From: Setophaga petechia
Lineage: Eukaryota > Chordata > Aves > Passeriformes > Parulidae
Direction of reading: 5' to 3'
Length of the DNA stretch: 64,000 nt
Assembly: GCA_024362935.1 (NCBI GenBank)
Contig: JANCRA010000005.1
Span: forward strand, 26,248,235-26,312,234
Position 1 is the stretch's first letter. Each line of letters starts with the position of its first letter. Both the position numbers and the translations under genes were made by a program. This document shows positions 60,381 to 64,000 of the stretch, in pieces. The notes below the pieces were generated by a model. The model was given only the letters and a program-made list of their open reading frames with translations, ran no database searches and was not told the origin of the DNA.

Positions 60381-63300
60381 TCCCTGTTTAAGTACAATTA
60401 CATTCACAGGACTCTTCACCAAGATTTTAGTGAATACACTGCCATCATCTTCCATTTGGACAGCAGCAATAGGAGTTATTTCATCTTAGAAATTGCAGCT
60501 TTGCAAAGGCCTGCAATTGCTGTATAATCAGGGGTAACACGACCAGGAGCACAATGATTGCACTGGCTCCCCTGGATGCTCTAGGAACTCTGTTTTTCAA
60601 GCACGAGTGTTCTGTTAGCCAGAAAGCCAACAGATCACCTCAGGCAACTTCAAAACAACCCTGACATTTCAGTTCTTTAGAAATAATGGAGATATCTATA
60701 GCCAGGATGACATATGTCAGGAGCTAGATGCCCAGTTACGAAACTTCACATTGAGAATTCCAGAGTTAGTCACACGTTCACAATCCAAACACTTGAGGCA
60801 CTTAGCTGATTTGCCATTCACTTTTTAATAAGAAGGATGTGAGTCTTTCCTTGTAAGGAAAACTAATTTAAAACACTGTTCCCCAATAGCCATCCACATG
60901 CAAAGATTTTGTCTGATATGTTGAAAGGATGAAGGGAAAGAGACAATCCACAGCTTCTATCAAGTATAGCTCCTAACCCTTTTTATACCCCCAACAGAAG
61001 ATGGTCCACCAGCACAGTAGTGAAAGAAATCAAATCACACAAAGAAGAGTCTCTTAGTGCATCCATACAAAGATAAGTACAGTCTCAAGTTCAGGCTCTG
61101 GCTGCAGCACCTGCAAGCACCATCCAACCCAGCACCGGGCTGCCTGCAGCTCTGCTCTCTGCTTTGGGGCAATGCTGCCATCTCCACCCACAGCCTGCTC
61201 TGCACCTGCCTCTGCTCCACAGGAGCCACCTGGCAGCTAACCTACAAAACTCCAGCTCTTCTGTCTAAAAGTAATTCAAGTATCCTTAGAAACAGCATCA
61301 CACTCTTAAAAACAAATGCTTTATTTACCTAGAGCTCCTAGGATCGTGCCAGATTGTCATTAGCATTTTACCTCCAGATAGCATCCTCTCTGAAGATATC
61401 CTGAATGTTATAAGGAAAGGAGCCAGAAATCAATGTTAAGTAATGTATTGGATTTTCTGGATCACATTATTTTTCAGATAAAGAAAAAAAATTATCAAAA
61501 ACAGCTCAATAAGGAAATGTGATTAATGACCAGCTTTGAAGGGCCAACACATTTTAAGTGTCTGTCTGGACTTTCAGTCTCCTCTGAGGCATTGTGCTGA
61601 GCTACAGCTGCAACTGAGGTAAGACTGAAAAGCAGCTGGGCTAACAGGTTATTCTAAGAGTAAGACAAAATGCCAAGAACCTAAAGCTTTCTTTATAAAT
61701 TGTATCTATTTCAAAACCAAGACAGAGAATCAGATTTTTGTCTACAAACTAGCACATAGTACAGAAACAAGTGAGGTTTACTGAAAATGTCTAATTAAGG
61801 AGCAAGAAAAAGACATGAAAGGTTTTCCATGATCTAGACACTGTTCTACACAGATGAGCCTAATAGCACTGAACACCAAATAAACCAATATTTATAAAAT
61901 GATCTTCTGTTTTGCACTTAACAGCTCCAGTCCCAAGTCTGCCTCTTACTATGCCAGTAGTGTGAGGACAAAGACTATTACTGTGCTGGGCATAGGGTAG
62001 GAATTTATTAGTAGTAGCTGGCAACACCTAGCAGTGCTTTATAATCAAACTTCACAGAGCTCTTGTGCCTTTTAATCTTAACTCCATTCATTGCAAAACT
62101 GCTCAAGAAAACCAGAGCAGAGCCATGCTAAAATTCCTGAGGAATGCTCTGTGGGTAACATGGCAGGACAAAGGGGGTTGTGAGAAAGTGTTCACAGCAA
62201 GCCCAGCAGCTCCAGGCTGCCCAGGGAGACACAACTGCAGTACTTTGAAGCTAATGCCCTCTGTCAGGAGCTGGAGCCACAGAGCAGCCTGTGCACAGCC
62301 ATTTCTGCCATTCCGGCTCAGTGCAAGGAGCCTTTAGCATGACAAGACAGGGAAAGCAGGAGATCAACACAGCCAACGTGAAAATAAACATTTGAAAAAG
62401 CACAGGGACACAGACAAGCAGAACATCCACAAAACATAAACAGTGTTTCCATTTTGTTTGGCAATGACTTCAATGTACACTATCTTGGCTAATGCAGCGA
62501 GTATGCTTTGTTGAGCAGAGTTACCTAAACAAAATTCACAAGTCCTTAAAGGAGAAATGCTTCCACAGAGGTGCAGTCTTAAGTCCCACTGAAGTATTAA
62601 AATTTACAGCACCTGCCTTAAAATATTTGGGGAATAGTTACTGAAGCCTATCACCATTGGAAAGCTGTTGATCTATGTCACCCAAAAGTGCACTGATATG
62701 TCAGTCTGCCTTCCAGAGAGCCCTCCTACCTATTTCTCAAATTATTTGTATTAAGTAGCAGTGTTGGGATTGTTTAGAATAATGATGATATGGCATATAT
62801 GTATTACAGTGCATACTGTAACATGTGAATAAAGACATACAAAGTATAGCACAAGCACCCTTGTCTACTCCACTTTGCCTTGAGATGAGGTGAAACAATT
62901 CCTTATCTGCTACCTTTATTATTTACAGTCCAGCTTTCCACTAGTGCATTCTGAAAGAGTATCATTCCTAGGAGCCTTATCTACTTTCACCTTGTGTCTG
63001 TAAGGCATTCACAATAAAGCCCCAATGCACACTGTCACAAAAGGTATCAGCTAATGATGACACTGAATGTATTATACAACACATAAAAGTCTGACAGTAC
63101 ACAGCATTCCCAGTAAATGGAAAGACTATCTTTACTATATTTGTATTACCCAAAGATATTTGCAGATCTTTAAAGTCTTAGAAGTGCATAAAACATAAGC
63201 AAGTAACTTCTAGCTGAGATGCAAATTAGTGCCTCAGGAACTGCACATGATACAAGACTGTGAATCACTTATTTACAGATATTGGTTAACTTAAAATGCA

Positions 63301-64000
63301 CATTTTCACTATTACTGAAGATTGTAAAACCAGCAATTACATTACAAAAAATTTGTGTTTCCTTTCTTAATTTTAGATCTTAAATATGAATAAAATATTC
63401 GCTGTGGAGTACTAGAAACGAGCAGGCTACTTCAAGGGTGACAAAGATGCAGATCAGACAATTTTATCAGATGAATAAACTAGAAGTTATGCTCACATGT
63501 ACTTGAGAAATTGTAATCACTAAGGACTCAAGAAAAATATATTAAGCCACCTGAAATAAAGCACAAATACAGCTCTAGCACTTAACAAACACACTACATT
63601 GCAATGTCAAGATATAGAAAAAATCCCACCTCGCATCCAAAAAAAATTAGATTCCAGCATATTTTTAAGAGAACTTTGCTGAAGATCCTTGCTCATGGCC
63701 CTCCAGGTCACAATGCACTACTAATTCCTGCAGTTGCCTTTCCCACCAAGTGTGCTCCAACAGGAGGCTAACAAAGCAGTAAGGAACGTACTTGTAAAAG
63801 GAAAAAATTTTTTAAAAGAGTGTTTGTGTTTTGGGTTATTGGTGTCTTTGTAAAAATAATATTTGAAATGTTTCTGCTTTTTCAAACAAACATGTTTGCT
63901 CTTTTAACATGGTTTTCAGCATTTTGTGGGTTTGGTGCATAGCAGAAATTTAAAAACATTTCCAAAACATTTCAATGTCAGTGCAAGTAAAATACTTCAA

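Larger units (their letters stand above)
43859..64000 (-). other. BMPR2: BMPR2 intron 3, 3' part (over 20 kb)
   Basis: Everything upstream of exon 4 in the window behaves as intron. I looked for exon 3 (cysteine-rich, containing a CCC..DLCN-like segment) and exon 2 on the minus strand and found neither. In human, intron 3 is also one of the longest introns, tens of kb. The stretch contains a CpG-dense patch (52,985-53,250), a MIR-like remnant (54,901-55,045), short tandem repeats (53,548-53,573; 57,949-57,990; 60,324-60,380), an A-run (59,397-59,412) and several GC-richer patches (about 44,000-44,180; 54,140-54,720; 55,150-55,330; 57,680-58,020; 61,080-61,250; 62,120-62,330). Open frames in these patches look non-coding. 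Confidence 0.75.

Noticed and set aside
61960..62030. Text resembling the shared L2/MIR tail (ACTGTGCTGGGCATAGGGTA then TTTATTAG)
   Set aside because: The match is too short and diverged to call by eye without a repeat-library search.
63061..63120. Faint resemblance to the BMPR2 exon 3 cysteine cluster on the minus strand
   Set aside because: The reverse complement does not give the consecutive cysteines or the DLCN-type block, and it lacks exon borders.

Overview
The window is ordinary vertebrate nuclear DNA: large introns, spliced exons with GT/AG borders, one CpG-island promoter and old SINE remnants. It carries parts of two neighbouring genes, both on the minus strand. The compact introns and the small protein differences from human suggest a sauropsid, most likely a bird; the species level is inference. 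No bacterial, phage, CRISPR or operon-like content was seen.

From high to low coordinates, in the direction of transcription: 43,859-64,000 is the 3' part of a very long BMPR2 intron 3. Ten BMPR2 exons (4 to 13) follow between 43,858 and 25,143. They encode the transmembrane segment, the complete serine/threonine kinase domain and the long cytoplasmic tail of the type II BMP receptor. Exon sizes are 111, 92, 231, 115, 161, 148, 137, 173, 1262 and 251 bp. All equal the human sizes as I remember them except exon 12, which is 18 bp (6 codons) shorter. Reading phase is kept across every junction and the total is 2,681 coding bases including the stop. Exons 1-3 (signal peptide and ligand-binding ectodomain) were not found and should lie beyond 64,000. 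A 3' UTR of about 7.2 kb runs to roughly 17,920.

About 9 kb of intergenic DNA (8,900-17,920) then leads to a strong CpG island (about 7,400-8,900). The island holds the promoter and first coding exon (7,782-8,307) of FAM117B, and positions 1-7,781 are the start of FAM117B intron 1. BMPR2 followed by FAM117B in the same orientation matches human chromosome 2q33.

The observations most worth checking are: a 144-bp direct repeat (4 transitions between copies) flanking the ATP-binding exon 6 of BMPR2; a near-perfect CTCF-type motif in BMPR2 intron 9; an isolated CpG-dense patch in intron 3; a perfect 12-bp-arm hairpin in the intergenic space; microRNA seed matches in the BMPR2 3' UTR; and two MIR-like SINE remnants. 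I see no novel multi-gene system.
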